Source: Branchiostoma lanceolatum
Taxonomy: Eukaryota > Chordata > Leptocardii > Amphioxiformes > Branchiostomatidae
Direction of reading: 5' to 3'
Assembly (NCBI RefSeq): GCF_035083965.1
Contig: NC_089725.1
Location: 31,133,925 to 31,197,924, forward strand
Length of the DNA: 64,000 bases
Shown piece by piece: positions 1 through 14,382 of this stretch (position 1 is the stretch's first letter; each line of letters opens with the position of its first letter). The translations under genes were made by a program, and so were the position numbers. Under the pieces are notes generated by a model, which made no database searches, was not told the origin of the DNA, and saw only the letters and a program-made list of their open reading frames with translations.

Positions 1-20
1 AAAGACAAAGAAACAAAAAA

Positions 21-38
21 GTGTGTGTGTGTGTATGT

Positions 39-79
<41 letters not shown>

Positions 80-360
80 TGTGTGTGTGAGTGTGTCTGT
101 GTGTCTGCGCGCGTGCGTGTGTGTATGTGTGTGTGTGTGTGTGTGAGTGTGTGTGAGTGTGTGCGCGCGCGTGTGTGTGCGTGTGTTAGCTGTGTATGTA
201 TGTAAGGAAAGTGTGTAAGTGTGTGTGTGTGCGTGTATGTTTGTGATATGTATGTATGTGTGTGTGTGTTTGATGTGTGCGTATGTTTGTGCTGTGTGTG
301 TACTGTATGTGTGTGTGTGTCTGTGTTAGTTTGTGTGTGTGTGTATGTGTATATGCGTCG
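21..360. repeat. (GT)n microsatellite, imperfect
   Basis: About 340 bases of alternating GT with scattered GA, GC and TATG interruptions. Open frames across it give only Cys/Val or Thr/His low-complexity peptides and are not genes. Confidence 0.95.
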
Positions 361-2261
361 TGCGCTGTGCTGTGGAGTGTAAAAGAAGCAAACAGACTTA
401 GAAGGATAGAAGATTGAAGACACATGACAAACAGCGAACTAAGGATGATGAAAGATAGAAGGAACACAACGAACAGAAAACTTTGTAGGATAAAAGACAC
501 ACGATAAAAGCAGACATTGGAAGATGACGTTAAAAGACGCATATCAACAGCAGAAATGGGAGGATAGAGGCTAGAAGAGACAGAAACAGACTTAAAAGAG
601 GGTAGGAATTATTGAAAATACGTATACAGCCTGAGCTGAGGAGGGTAGGGGATAGAAGATACACAAACATCAGCTAGAGGAACTTACAGAATAGAAGATA
701 GAGCTAGAGAGTGGAAGAGACAGGATGAACAGACAGAGGATAGAGGATAGAAGAGGGGATAGAAGAGGGGATAGAAGAGACACAGCAGACAACAGACCGA
801 CTTTGGCGCCCAATGCCTGACTGTTGTCCGCAGCTCGGAGCCTCGAACCAACCTGGAGGAGGGCCTAATTTGGAACAGCCGACGGACATCTTGAGACCCC
901 CCCCCCCCTTTTCAGCGGGCCCGTTTGGGAAGACGAGTGGCACACGAGGGTTTGCAAAGTAACAGGGCTGTGTACCTGTAACTGCGTGTGTACTTGGAGA
1001 ATTGTTTGGGTACACTACAGGTCCGGACCTGAACGAACTAAAGCACGAGTGGATACCAGTTTTAAATCAAAAGACGGTAAATACCGTCTCAAAGTATACA
1101 TTTGACCAAATTAGCCAATGAAAATCAGGAAAACTATTGTTTTGCAATGAAAATATCTATACCCTACTACCGAGAGGACAATTTAGAAAAGGCATCAATT
1201 TAGAAATACATATGTACTTTTACTTTTACAAAAAAAAAAGGCTATATTAGTAGCTCAAAGATGATTGCCCAAACTTGTTTAGGGCCAGGTCCGGACCTGA
1301 AAATTTTTAGGTACACAGCCCAACTGTACACAAGCGGATCACACAAAAATCATGTAAATTTAACATTTCCGTCGTGTTTCGCTCATTGAAATTGAATTGC
1401 TTATTTAAGTAACTTTTAGAATATCACATCCCAAAATATACATTCCTTTTACAGAAAATATTGTAAAATATATTCTTTAAAAGTTGATAACGTTAATCTA
1501 CTTTAGAATATAAGAATTGACGGTAAAGATAGCCACCGCCACACCAGGCGGAGTGTCTGTCCGTTGTGCCGTTGTTGGTCCGCCATTACTCCTGACTGGG
1601 GAGACAAACGGCTGAAGACGAATTCGGTTTCCGCCGGGTTTGGTCCACCCTCAGTCAACACTATTCTTAATATCAAATCATAGATGAAGATTAAACAAAC
1701 GGCTAAGTTTTCACCCGTCCTGCAAAAATACTGTGATATTCAGTCTGCCAATGATAAACGCTATTGAAAAGGGGGATAACTAAATGAAGATCTATCCTGA
1801 CTGAAACTAATTCTAGTACTACACTGTGACACACTAATTTCTAGCGTTATACTGTCGCACACATGAGACAGCACCCTTAAGCTATCATTACAGTAAAGTA
1901 GAGACTTTGTTTATCCTCTACTACAAATTTGAAGGCGACCCCCCCCCCCCCTTTTGATTTTAAAGCCTTTGGGCGAGACCCTTGTGCTTGGTTGTGATAA
2001 GATAATGTCTGATAACTCTATAGATTCTATATTTTCTCCATAGAGGATAGTACATCATAGAAATGGGGGCAGTTTATAGTGGCCTCGTTGGGACACATAC
2101 CCCTTGAAAGACAGTTTTGCCAAGAGGCAAGAATAGTATCATCTAAAAAGGGCTAACAGACCTACAAATGTCCGTACATACATATATAGACAGCTACTAC
2201 ATGTGAAGACAGATAAGACATGATGAAAGTTCCCCCTCCCTGCAGTGTGCTGTTGTTGAAG
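361..2261. other. Intergenic, no gene seen
   Basis: Purine-rich unique-looking sequence up to about 800, then AT-rich sequence. The 12-base palindrome AGGTCCGGACCT occurs near 1018 and near 1288, suggesting the ends of a degraded element. C runs lie near 900 and 1940. No splice-consistent exon or family resemblance was found. Confidence 0.5.
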
Positions 2262-4749
<2,488 letters not shown>

Positions 4750-5780
4750 TTTTTCGGAGATGAGTTACAGGCCGTCCGACTTAGCTGGCATCTGTAGCGT
4801 TCTGTTGATTGTTCCGCCGCGTCTCTATGGAACGTCTCCCGTCGGCGTCATTGTTCGAGAACCCGCGTCATAAAGACAGTGGGACGGCGGGCAAAAACAA
4901 AATGTGTTTCTTCTGATACATGAAATCTTGACAAAAGAGGGAAAGGTATGATATGAAATGTTTTGAGATCTTGAAACGTTTCATACCGTTCAGTATAGCA
5001 TTGACTAGATTTTAATTTGTACATAATATGTAGGTAGGAGTTTGAAAACAGAACATCTACACAGAAGGGCGCTTCTGGGGTGTTATAAGGTATATTCCTC
5101 GCTGAAATGTTTTTAAATTTTATTTACAGTTGTTCTTCTTGCCCAATCGATTCGTTGTTGTCTGTTTGGTTCACACCGACATTTAAGTACACACTATTTA
5201 CTGCTACACAAGTTGTGTATCTGGTCCTTTGGTTAGTTTCATCAGGTTGTTGAATCAATGCATACTGGGTTCTAAGCTATAAACCAAAAGATGGATTCAA
5301 TTTATTATGTGACAAAGAAGCCAGTTTAAACTTTGTATCTGGGGATTCGAATCATCTAAAATCGTATCTATGTGAGGAAACGAACAGGAAATGGCTGGCT
5401 CTGACCGTGGTGCTGATCTCACTGTCCATATGCATGGCTGTCAGGTTGTGTCGTTCTACAACAGTCCGCTAGGTGGCGTTGCAGCAAAGGATCACTGCAA
5501 ATGGGCTTTTTGGCGGCGCCCACTGTCGGAGCCTGTGGGTATGTTGTTGCAACTAGTAACTGATCTGCAATGATTCAAAACATGAAGCTGGAATGTAAAT
5601 TCCACGCATGCGAAGTTGGTAACCTTTCTCCACAAACTATCTTGCGGTCCTGGTTAAAATTGCAGGGCTGCGATTGTCACTATGTTTGAACGTATTGAAG
5701 AGTGGTTTATATCAGATAGTCTGGTAGTTTCAGTTTAGGAGCAACACGATACAAGCGTGTGGACAGTGCTCGGGTCGCTT
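4750..5780. other. Intergenic; CpG-bearing upstream flank of the small minus-strand gene
   Basis: The first about 130 bases contain several CpGs and lie directly upstream of the inferred ATG at 4747-4749, so they are the likely promoter and 5' UTR. The remainder is AT-rich with no exon-like open frame. Confidence 0.4.
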
Positions 5781-5799
5781 CTGTTAAGGCGCCAGGAGC

Positions 5800-5940
5800 G
5801 AGAAGAAACTGAACCTGTACATAGCGGTGAATAAAAATACTCTTTTTTTCACAACCAAGAAATTTATTCCACCGACGTTTTGGTGACCATCTGTCACCTT
5901 CTTCAAGGTAATTCTGACTGGTTCACATAGTAATGCAGCA
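5800..5940. repeat. Dispersed repeat with CTTCTTCAAGGT motif
   Basis: Contains CCGACGTTTTGGTGACC and CTGTCACCTTCTTCAAGG. A similar block (GACGTTTCAGTGTCTGTC, then ACACCTTCTTCAGAG) occurs at about 34320-34370, so it is a dispersed mobile-element fragment rather than a gene. Confidence 0.5.
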
Positions 5941-6089
5941 ATGCAGCACAGGTGTCGCTGCTTATACATGATGATGAGATGCATTCCCAAACGCAAAGTA
6001 TTTACATATGTACAATCACAGGGAATGACGTTACTTTGCGGTATTAATCAGTCTTTAGATGTAGTTAGATATCACCTTTTTTGTTACCA

Positions 6090-6185
6090 CTGTAACTATA
6101 CTTCTGCCTGTCACCATGACCTGTACTTAGCTCATCAGAGCATAAACATGCAATAAAGGTCTTTCCTTCATTCATTCAATCATTA
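6090..6185 (+). mobile_element. LINE-like 3' end with AATAAA and short-repeat tail
   Basis: The segment runs GACCTGTACTTAGCTCATC, then GCAATAAAGGTCT, then a short (TTCA)n tail. The same ending recurs at 63273-63338 with a longer (ATTC)n tail. A shared terminus with a polyadenylation-like hexamer and a microsatellite tail is typical of truncated CR1/L2-type non-LTR elements; the family name is inference. Confidence 0.55.
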
Positions 6186-6935
6186 ATTCCGGGTCACCCG
6201 ACCCAAGACCCAGCTAGCCCGATACACCGATTGCAATCCCGGGAAGCCTGGCCTCGATAACTCGAAAGCCCGATGCAATGCTCCCAAAGTTTGGCAGCGT
6301 TGTGGTAAGTGTGTATGTGTAGGCCCTATAAACACAGTCTAAACCCTCCTGCCAAATCAATGGTACTCGTAGATACGTTCGGCGTGAACGTCCCTCTCTC
6401 TCATTTGTAACTCAACTGAAAATGCCAGTATCTAAACCGATGGTACACTAAAATGGCACTAAAATGATCGAATCCACAGCAGATTCTGGTTACACTGTAA
6501 TTTATTGCAGCAGTATAGTATATATATTCTATGTAGTTCACTTTTTGTGTAGTCCCTATATAGACCGAGAGCCTGATGCGGTGGAATAAGTAAACCAAAG
6601 TCGTGATCCGCCTCTCACGCTCTTTGCCCATCAACAGTGTGAGGACTTCAACTACACAAAGGGGGAATTATGATAAATGAGAAATAGTTCTCAAAACTGG
6701 ATACCCGTTGGGAAACTGAGCGAACTGGCGTACGTGTGCCCTTACACGTAGCGCTAGGACTGTTGAAGCACGGACCGAAACATTAACGTTACGTGATGCA
6801 CGTTTTCCATGTATAGTTCGTCTGACGACAAAAATATATGTGATAGCTCTTCAGACTATCATATTGGCAGCCAAGTAACGTCCCATTAATAATCGTGTCA
6901 CCCTTATTTTAGATGTTGTATATTTGATTCCTCTG

Positions 6936-7250
6936 CAATGGCCTAATGGGTAGAGTGTTCGCCTTGCAAACGATAGGTCGTGAGTTCGATCCCCGGCCAG
7001 TTCATACCAAAGACTTTGAAAATGCTACATACTGCTTTCTCTGCTTAGCACTCAGCATTTGTGAAAGAGTATGGAAGTTAAACACACACACCAATACCAG
7101 TGGAATAGCCCCCTGCTGTGGAGACTTACACAAAGTTGTGTGGCCCATGGGTTGCGAATCGGAGATAGGCCCCACCAAGTGGCGCGGGAGGACTAATATT
7201 TGACTCAGTCTACCACACCCAGTACCGGCCTCTCCAAGTTCTTCGTTTCA
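6936..7250 (+). mobile_element. tRNA-derived SINE-like element
   Basis: The head holds an A-box-like TGGCCTAATGGGTAGAG and a B-box GAGTTCGATCCCC about 35 bases downstream, as in tRNA genes. The stems do not close into a good cloverleaf and an unrelated body of about 200 bases follows, so this is a SINE rather than a functional tRNA. Confidence 0.6.
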
Positions 7251-7445
7251 ATGTAAGGTTAACGTCAACGCTAGATAAGGCAGCGTTACATCTGATCGAT
7301 GAATTGTAAAATGTCAGACACTCAAAGTGAACGAAATGCACAGCAATGTTTTCTACACCATTCGTGGGCATTGTATCTTGTGTGTTATACCAAACGTTAG
7401 CTGTCTACCGTGATAGCATGCAGCATAATCGATCTGTTTTGGTAG

Positions 7446-7710
7446 CCTGCGTAGTCCAGTGATCAGAGATCTTGCCTTTGGAACTAGAAGCCGAGAGTTC
7501 GATCCCGGCTGTGTCGCTCACCCGACATGCGCGCTACCGGAAAGGGTCGCAGCCCTTAGGACGGGACGTTAAGCAGTGGTCTACTGTTCATTGTGCTTGT
7601 CGAAAAGAGGTAGGGGAATTTCCCCGGTACAATAAACCTGTAGATACTGTGAATAGCGTCTGTCTTCTCTGTCACGACCAGCAGAAGATTAGCTATTCAG
7701 TGAGCTAAAC
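7446..7710 (+). mobile_element. tRNA-derived SINE-like element, second family
   Basis: The head GCCTGCGTAGTCCAGTGAT is followed by a B-box GAGTTCGATCCCGGC. The downstream body differs from the element at 6936, so it appears to be a different SINE family. Confidence 0.55.
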
Positions 7711-7933
7711 TGGATCGTTATCACTTCCCTTTCCTTTTCAGTTTTCCTTTCACCGGTTTTGTCCACTGACCATTGGGAAGGCCATCTCTACACTGGTCTG
7801 GTGCACAGATTCGTGACGTTTTTGAATTTGTGTACAAACAAAGGGATTTTCCTTTCATCTCGTATAACAGTAACAGGGCACAGACTGAAATACATGTTAT
7901 CACACCGGCCTACGTGTTCGTTTGCCACCCGGC

Positions 7934-9121
7934 TAATGCTACGGTCACATTTTCCAACCGGGAGCCCGGGCAGTTTGTGGGAACGAAAAGTATGACATAA
8001 AGGAAAACAAGAGACAAAAAAGTTGCACTGTAAACTAAAAGAACGCACCATTGTAACAAACAAACAAACAAACAAACAAACAAACATTTGTGTATGTTCT
8101 TGATATGACTTGTTTATGCTAGGGTCACATCTCCAATCCGGGGCCCGGTCGGGCTGTTTGAGAAAACAAAGAATAAAAGCTGCATATCAAGACTAGACAT
8201 AACGTATGGTAAGGAATAATAAAGAAGTTTTGTGTGATCTGTTGTCTTTTATATCATAGTTTCCGTTCCCACAAGCTGCCCGGCCGGGCCCCGGTTTGGA
8301 AATGTGACCTTAGCGTTAGCAGGGTTCTTGAATTGAAGACTTTGAGAAAAGCTGCTTCCAAAAAAAGAAGTCAAACCCCAAAAAGCGTAGATTGTATTCC
8401 GTAGTAGTTCTTAGAATAGTCATTTGTTTCGGCATTTGTCAACATTGTTAACTCGCACTATTTGTACAGTATACCCTTTCTATGCATTGTTTCATGATGC
8501 AATTAGCCCTCGGGCAAGAACTTGCAAATAACACATCTATATATGAAAGTTGCAACAGCGTTCCGACTGATATCGACTTTATCACCGTGGCCTACGTGTA
8601 CGTTTGGCGGTTCTGGCGATACCAGGCTTACTGAAATGGGCTCTTGAATTGAAGACTTTGACCCAAACGATCTCAAGGGGCCCTGAAGGGTCTAGACACG
8701 GACCATTCATGTGTTTAGATCTCCTTTTTGCCGGTTCTGTTTTTACCATCGTATGCGAAGGTCACAATTCCCAACCCGGGGCCCGGCCGGGCAGTCTTTA
8801 GGATCGAAAAGTATGATACAAAAGACAACAAAAACTCAAAACGCAACAAAAAGATATTAAGGCCATAGTTTGCATATATTTATTGATATACGCTTTAAGT
8901 TTTCGTTTCCGCAAACAGCCCGGCCGGGCCCCGGTAGGAAAATGTGACCCTAGCATAATGCTAAGGTCACGATTCCCACCCAGGGGCCCGTCCGGGCAGT
9001 TTGCGGGAACGAAAAGCATGGGCATCATTTGTGTATATTCTTACTAATTGAATTGTTTAGTTTTCGTTCACGCATTCAGCCCGGCCGGGCCCCGGTTTGG
9101 AAATGTGACCTTAACATTAGC
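7934..9121. mobile_element. Cluster of GC-rich terminal-inverted-repeat MITEs
   Basis: Three complete elements lie at about 8118-8314, 8754-8955 and 8959-9121, plus a half element at about 7934-7997. Each has arms of about 50 bases beginning with a GCTAGGGTCACAT-like end and containing GGGGCCCGGCCGGGC, repeated in inverse at the other end before TTTGGAAATGTGACC. Centres are AT-rich and non-coding. The last two elements abut within a few bases. Confidence 0.75.
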
Positions 9122-9835
9122 AGGATGAGTTCTTGAATCAAAGACTTGAGACAAAATGTACAAGAAAGGTGTGCTGCTGTGTAACCTTGTATAACAGGAC
9201 CATGCTAAAGATTCATGAATAAATAAACAGCGTTCCTGCTGATATAAATTCTATCACTTTGGCCTACGTGCTGTCGTGTGGTAGACAATCTCATTGCTAC
9301 ATTAACGGCTTCTAGAATCGTGCTTTCGTCAGGCTGGCCTACGTATACGTTTGCCAGTTCTGGCATTTTACGGCTTACTGAAATGGGTTCTTGAATTGAA
9401 GTCTTTGAAACAAGTGATCTCGACCATTCATGTGTTCTTTTATGCCGGTTCTCCCTATACCCGGCTTAACAGGATACGTTCTTGAAGAATTGAAGACTTT
9501 GTACAAGATGTACAAGAAAGATGTGCTGTTGTGTAACCTTGTGTAACAGCGTTCATACTGACATAGATTTCATCACGGTGGCCTACGCGCTGTTGTGTTT
9601 ATAGTTTATAGCGTTACAATCTCATTGCAATGCTTCTTGCTTGCTTACTTGCTTACTTACTTGCAATGCTTCTACAAGGGTGATTTAGCCAGGCTGGCGT
9701 ACGTGTGCGTTTGCCAGTTCTGGCATTGGACGGCTTACTGAAATGGGTTCTTGAATTGAAGACTTTCAGCCAAGTGATCCCAAGGGGCCCCGAGCCCCGG
9801 GAGAGTCTAGACACGGACATTTCACGTGTTTTAAA
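8590..9835 (+). repeat. Three direct copies of a ~130-bp block around the MITE cluster
   Basis: Blocks at about 8590-8720, 9335-9450 and 9690-9830 share GCTTACTGAAATGGG, TTCTTGAATTGAAG and GTCTAGACACGGAC. A shorter shared string, TACAAGAAAGGTGTGCTG or close variants, recurs near 9158 and 9508. This indicates local duplication with transposon insertion between copies. Confidence 0.6.
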
Positions 9836-10215
9836 AGATCATGATTTCAGACGCCGTGAATGAAGGTGTCCAGCATTACTGACAACGCTTAACGGTAAAT
9901 TTTGGACGGCTGGCAACGCGATGAATTGACGCACAGTTTTGGGCAATCTGGCGTTCGACAACGCGATACGAAGAATCAACTCTTAACGAGCAAAACGAAA
10001 ATTCGTGAATGATTTCCCAACAACGCTTATTGAATCAAAATCTAGAGCGGGCTGCTGCGATTAACGTTGACGGCGATTTTTTTTCCCTTCACAATGCACA
10101 TATATGCTTCTTGTTTGAATGTAAATTCATAGTGTTCTAAAGAAAAGTGTAACCAGTATTATTTGATATCTCTTTTACATGTTGTAGCCAAGATTTCTTA
10201 TAGCTTTTAACAGGC
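9836..10215. other. No gene or recognised repeat
   Basis: Mixed-composition sequence; I see no exon-like frame, tandem structure or inverted repeat. Confidence 0.35.
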
Positions 10216-10563
10216 CTATGTTGCTGACAGAGCAATGCGTCTACCTTCAAGGAATGTGTGGAAAAGTCTTATTGTTTGAGACGTAACCAGTTCTTGACTA
10301 CATGAATGGATTGACACCCACCCTAAGCCTGAGGGATGAATGCCAAGCTCTGCTCTACAGGCTGAATGACAGAAATTTCTGTGTACGCCCAGAAAATTTT
10401 TACAAAATCGATTTTGAGTAATCTCGACTGGGCAACTGTGATTTGAATGAACTTTGCCCCAAATCTCCCAATCATACGATATAATCTGTTTGATACATGT
10501 ATTGAATAATTTGAGCTGTGCCCTGGGGGAAAGAGGTGAGTGAAAAAGGCTACTGTATGTCAT
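10216..10563 (-). pseudogene. LINE reverse-transcriptase C-terminal fragment
   Basis: The minus-strand frame of 115 residues contains KLFNTCIKQIISYDWEIWG, then NRFCKNFLGVHRNF and CRAELGIHP. The order (a plea-for-template-like Y-x-x-EIWG segment, then a FCK-x-x-LGV block, then an AELG-x-P block) is the pattern at the C-terminal end of many non-LTR retrotransposon reverse transcriptases. The RT catalytic core is absent, so this is a truncated, inactive remnant. Confidence 0.6.
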
Positions 10564-11240
10564 AATTGGTGGAAGACGAAATACTTTTTATCTCAAACTG
10601 CCTCTTTAATGATCAGGAAAGAAAAGAGCTCTGTAAAGAAGCCACCAAAGCTAGCATACGTTTTTGATATAGTGTTATAATCGAGTGGGGTTAGTCATTA
10701 GTTTCGTTATTTTTTCTAATAATAAAGCAGTCGTTAAGATATTTACCTATTTTTGCATTGTGGGGATTGTTGCATTAAATATGTACTCAAAACAGTCTGT
10801 AGCATCGAGACTCTTAAAACTTCTTCTTGTTTTGAGAAATCTGAATAACTTATTGCGTAAAACATCATGTGGCCGATAACTTGGGGGGGGGGGGGGCTGC
10901 GGACGAAAACTGATGCGCGCGCGGACGTCATCCGCATAATAAAATCGACATGGCCTAAGTAACCATAGTAACCAGGGCAACTTTGGTACGCTGTCTGTCC
11001 ATTAGCATATGGGTCATCTCACAGTCTGGTAGGAAACACGACACGGCCTCATTTCCACGTACATGTATATATATAACTCGGGCGGGGAAGAATCATCCAC
11101 ACTGTGACGGTGCGGGTCTACAGCGCAGGTACGCTCTTTTATTAGTTTCCCTTTTATCATATGCGGAACTGTACGCGTACAACACTCCGTATAACTGTGT
11201 TACTCTTATGACGTACGCGCAGATAAAGCAGTCGGGCTTG
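10564..11240. other. Mixed: partial MITE end and a TATA-bearing segment
   Basis: About 10898-10960 contains GATGCGCGCGCGGACGTCAT, matching one end of the 389-409 bp element seen at 30157 and 43625, so it is probably a solo end. Near 11065 a TATATATATAA run precedes a GC-richer stretch ending CAGCGCAGGTACGC, which has a donor-like sequence; this could be a noncoding first exon but nothing confirms it. Confidence 0.3.
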
Positions 11241-11440
11241 TTTAGAGCGTACTGTAAATTCATTTAAGTTCGCAAGGTTTTTATTTCGCGCTTAGGCGAA
11301 AATGTAGTGTTCGCGGAGGTTTTAAGTTCGCGTTTGAAACAAAAGTAGCGCTACAGTCATAGGTTGGTAAATATTTTCGCGGTGGTTTTAACATTTCTGC
11401 ATTTGCAGTATTTGGCAGTGTTTTGTACATATTCTTTCCT
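11241..11440. repeat. Dispersed ACTGTAAAT / TTCGCGG repeat
   Basis: ACTGTAAATTC followed by TTCGCGGAGGTTTTAAGTTC and an inverse relative (TTTTCGCGGTGGTTTTAAC). Related copies occur at about 20640-20800 and 41565-41710, each beginning with ACTGTAAA. Non-coding dispersed family. Confidence 0.55.
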
Positions 11441-11777
11441 GGATTTTCCTTCAACGCTTTTTGCATTCGGGTATCTGTATTCTTCAGAAAAACACACGAA
11501 CCCACCCCCACGTGCACCCCCCAAATTAGCTCAAAACAAGCCCGACTGACACATCTGCGTATGACATACTGCTCAGATGCCTTTGTGACAGGTTGAAGAG
11601 TTCCCGTCGGCTGAAAATAGAGCGACTACACAACACGGATGACGTAACCCACGCCTTCAACTTGAGTGGTGTGCACGCTACATGGGGGACCGCACGTAGG
11701 CCACCTGATAGCCTCCAACGGCAGGCTTATCGACGGGCGTATCTATGGTGCCGTTTTTGGCGGACAGTATGCAGTTA

Positions 11778-12009
11778 AGCCCCCCTCTCACTGGACCCGC
11801 GGCACGCTGGCGGCGTCGCTGTGGCCGATCGAATTGACGAATTTCATCGACAAAAAACTAATATTGTTAAGCTTTGTGTGTTTGTTTTCTTTTTGGTCAT
11901 ACTTGTACGTTTTGAATGATATTCCCATTATAAAGACAAGGGTAACACAAATCCAGTTTAGGACGCAGCGACGCCGCCAACGTGCCGCGGGTCCAGTGAG
12001 AGGGGGGCT
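11778..12009. mobile_element. MITE with ~45-bp TIRs and TTA target duplication
   Basis: The ends read AGCCCCCCTCTCACTGGACC and the inverse GGTCCAGTGAGAGGGGGGCT, and the arms continue through CGCGGCACG and GGCGGCGTCGCTG with one short mismatch. The element is flanked on both sides by TTA (11775-11777 and 12010-12012). A 3-bp TWA duplication is the hallmark of PIF/Harbinger elements; the assignment follows from that rule. The 232-bp interior has no transposase. Confidence 0.75.
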
Positions 12010-12141
12010 TTAGCTTTCTGGACTAGGAGCTAGCCAGTTGATCCTCAATTTCCCCCCGTGCATATCTTGATTTGGTCTCGAGATATTTCGAGCGGCCATC
12101 CTCGTAATAAAGTAGGGTTTGGAACGTTACACCCCTTCCAT

Positions 12142-12352
12142 AAGCCTATCATAGTCGGTTGAATTAATTTAAAGATTTACCCGGCTAATTTAGCTGGCTA
12201 TCTTAGCCCAATATGAACGCAAACTAGCCGGCTCCTGAGATGGTTTCAATTCAACCTGCTAAAACCCTTATTTGCGTTCATATTGGGCTAAAATAGCCGG
12301 CTAAATTTGCCGGGTACATCTTTAAATTAATTCAACCGGCTATGATAGGCTT
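12142..12352. mobile_element. Foldback MITE, ~75-bp arms
   Basis: The left end AAGCCTATCATAGTCGGTTG and the inverse CAACCGGCTATGATAGGCTT bound the element, and the arms continue through GAATTAATTTAAAGAT, CCGGCTAA and GCCCAATATGAACGCAAA. No coding content. Confidence 0.8.
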
Positions 12353-12747
12353 GATGTGAACGGGGTCTTATTACCGTTGGCTAACACATGATGTATGTAA
12401 CGGGTTATGTATGTTTACAGGCATTCGTAATTTTCGGAAGATTATGAACTAGTACACAATGCATTTATCGTTTGCTTTTACTCTTTAGATGTCTCACTTC
12501 TGCAGCAAGTCTCTGTTTAGGCTTGTAGACTTAGTACTAGGGGGAAACGGCAAGTTTAAAACACCCGGCGAGGGGCCTGCGTTGGAGGCTAGTTCGACCC
12601 ACAAGTCGGTTCGGTCGCGAGCTTCCAGTGGTGACGTAAATCTATGTCATCATTGATGTAAGTATAAAAGTCTATTTGAGTAGCGTTTTATTCGGCATCA
12701 CGATCGTTCAGAGTTGTGCTACAATGCAGCTGTACAACTAAAGGCAC

Positions 12748-12806
12748 TAAACTAAACTAAACTAAACTAGAATAAAATAAAATAAACTAACTAAACTAAA
12801 CGAAAA
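12748..12806. repeat. (ACTAA)n microsatellite
   Basis: About 59 bases of ACTAA/AATAA pentamers. Confidence 0.85.
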
Positions 12807-13990
12807 AAACTTTTGCTCTTTTCTTTCCGTTTGTTCAAAAGAATTTGATTCATACCATTCGATGGATAAATTCAAGTTTTCTTTCTTTGTTTTGTTTGCT
12901 TTTCTTTTGTTCCGCTAACTGCGCGACTACGGGCACGGATCCTCCCCTATTTGATAAACGACACGAAAACAACGCCAGAGCTATTGTTGTATTGTTTCAA
13001 GTGTATAGGTCGATTGCGGTTAAACGTGCCCGGTGTCATGTTATGTAAACCATCACCAGGGTCCCCTCAGGTCGTGTTGTTGTGCCGCTTTCGGAGGTTA
13101 ATTTTCTGCATCGTCAACTGGAAAATCATGTCTTGCTGTAGTAAAAACCAAAAAGTATCTACTTTAAAAGATCACGATTTAGGGTGTCCAGAACACGAGA
13201 TACAAAAACCGGACATTCTGCTGCAGTACCTGTATCATGAGTCTGTATCTATATAGCCGGTACTGATTAAACAAACCAGCCTCGCAGGCACGCGGAGCGG
13301 CAGCACATGGTTTTATGATCGAACTTGTCATTTGTTTCGCAGAATCCTCTAGAGGAGTCTGTGATGATGACACATGAATTACCAAGTTTACGAGGTGAAG
13401 TTGGCGCGTTGGCGCCGGGGAGTCTGGCAGTGCGCCAAGCGGGGTGGTGTACGTGCAGGGCGGCTTGTCAACGTTGGCCCCGGCGGCCGGCGCTTCCAGT
13501 AACTGAGCTTTCACCGCAGATTACCTCCAGGGGAGGGACCGCTAAATGGACTTTCCTATGCAGCACATGGATAAGCCGTCAGAAACAATCACTTTAAAAC
13601 ACATGTATCTACATCATTCAAACCTCAAATCTTTACCACCCATGCAAAGCTGGATTTGTCAGGTTACTTTAGGTAAAAAAAAAGCAGAAGTTCAACTTCA
13701 GCATTCTAACGAGCTAAAGACAGAAGTTTCAGATGAGACCAGGATTTCACCCCCCTCCTAATATATCAGTCCAACCATAAGAGAAGGGTTCAGAGGTCAA
13801 TCCGAGATCAAAACATGACAAAAATCACCTATTTTGGCCAGATTTTTAAAATTCACATTCTTCTGTCCCCCCTAGCAGAAAACTGGACAATTCTGACCAA
13901 CATTTGACCAGGAAAAAAAATATTTTTAGCAGCGTGCACTCTACTGCCCAACTCTATTAGCTGGTCCCTCACCTCCAAGCACGTATTTTC
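12807..13990. other. No gene or strong repeat recognised
   Basis: Open frames up to about 110 codons occur but overlap on both strands, lack splice-consistent partners and resemble no family. A GC-rich stretch at about 13390-13540 is the only compositional departure. Confidence 0.35.
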
Positions 13991-13994
13991 ATAT

Positions 13995-14117
13995 TCCCCA
14001 AGCAGAGGTTTCCTTCGAGTAGGGTACTAGGAGTGTCCGGGATTTTTTTACCGAGAGCGAGGTAAAAAGATCCCGGACACTCCTACCCCACTCGACGGAA
14101 ACGGCTTGGAGAATAGT
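13995..14117. mobile_element. Foldback element, AAGCAGAGG family, copy 1
   Basis: Ends CCCCAAGCAGAGGTTTCC and the inverse GGAAACGGCTTGGAG surround arms containing AGGAGTGTCCGGGAT and its complement. Short loop, non-coding. Confidence 0.75.
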
Positions 14118-14285
14118 ATTTTTACGTTTCTCCTATTTTTTCTACTTGTTGCGATTAAGAACTGAACAGTTTTCGATCAATAACGGTTTCCCATTACCTG
14201 TCTCCTGAGGGTTGTGATTGGTATATACTAAGGTATACACTAGTAGACACGTCGATGAAGATTAGACATCCAGGTAATAAGATAC

Positions 14286-14359
14286 ACCAAAAAAAGCAAT
14301 TACTCAAACAACTGGATTCCAAAATCATATCCAGTTGTTTGAGTAATTGCTTTTTTGGT
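14286..14359. repeat. Near-perfect hairpin, ~30-bp arms
   Basis: AAAGCAATTACTCAAACAAC is followed after about 20 bases by its inverse, GTTGTTTGAGTAATTGCTTT. Shares TTACTCAA-CAACTGGAT with the foldback at 35650-35870 and the fragment at 53310-53400, so it is a small member of that family. Confidence 0.75.
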
Positions 14360-14382
14360 ACACTAGTAGACGGTTCACGGTC

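Noticed and set aside
186-542. Long minus-strand open frame over the GT repeat
   Set aside because: Low-complexity Thr/His translation of a microsatellite and its flank, with no splice or family support.
6936-7010. Possible functional tRNA gene
   Set aside because: A- and B-box-like sequences are present, but acceptor and anticodon stems do not pair well and a SINE-type body follows.
12660-12740. TATAAAAG followed by a possible short transcript start
   Set aside because: A TATA-like string alone is weak evidence; the downstream frame closes after a few codons and no exon partner was seen.
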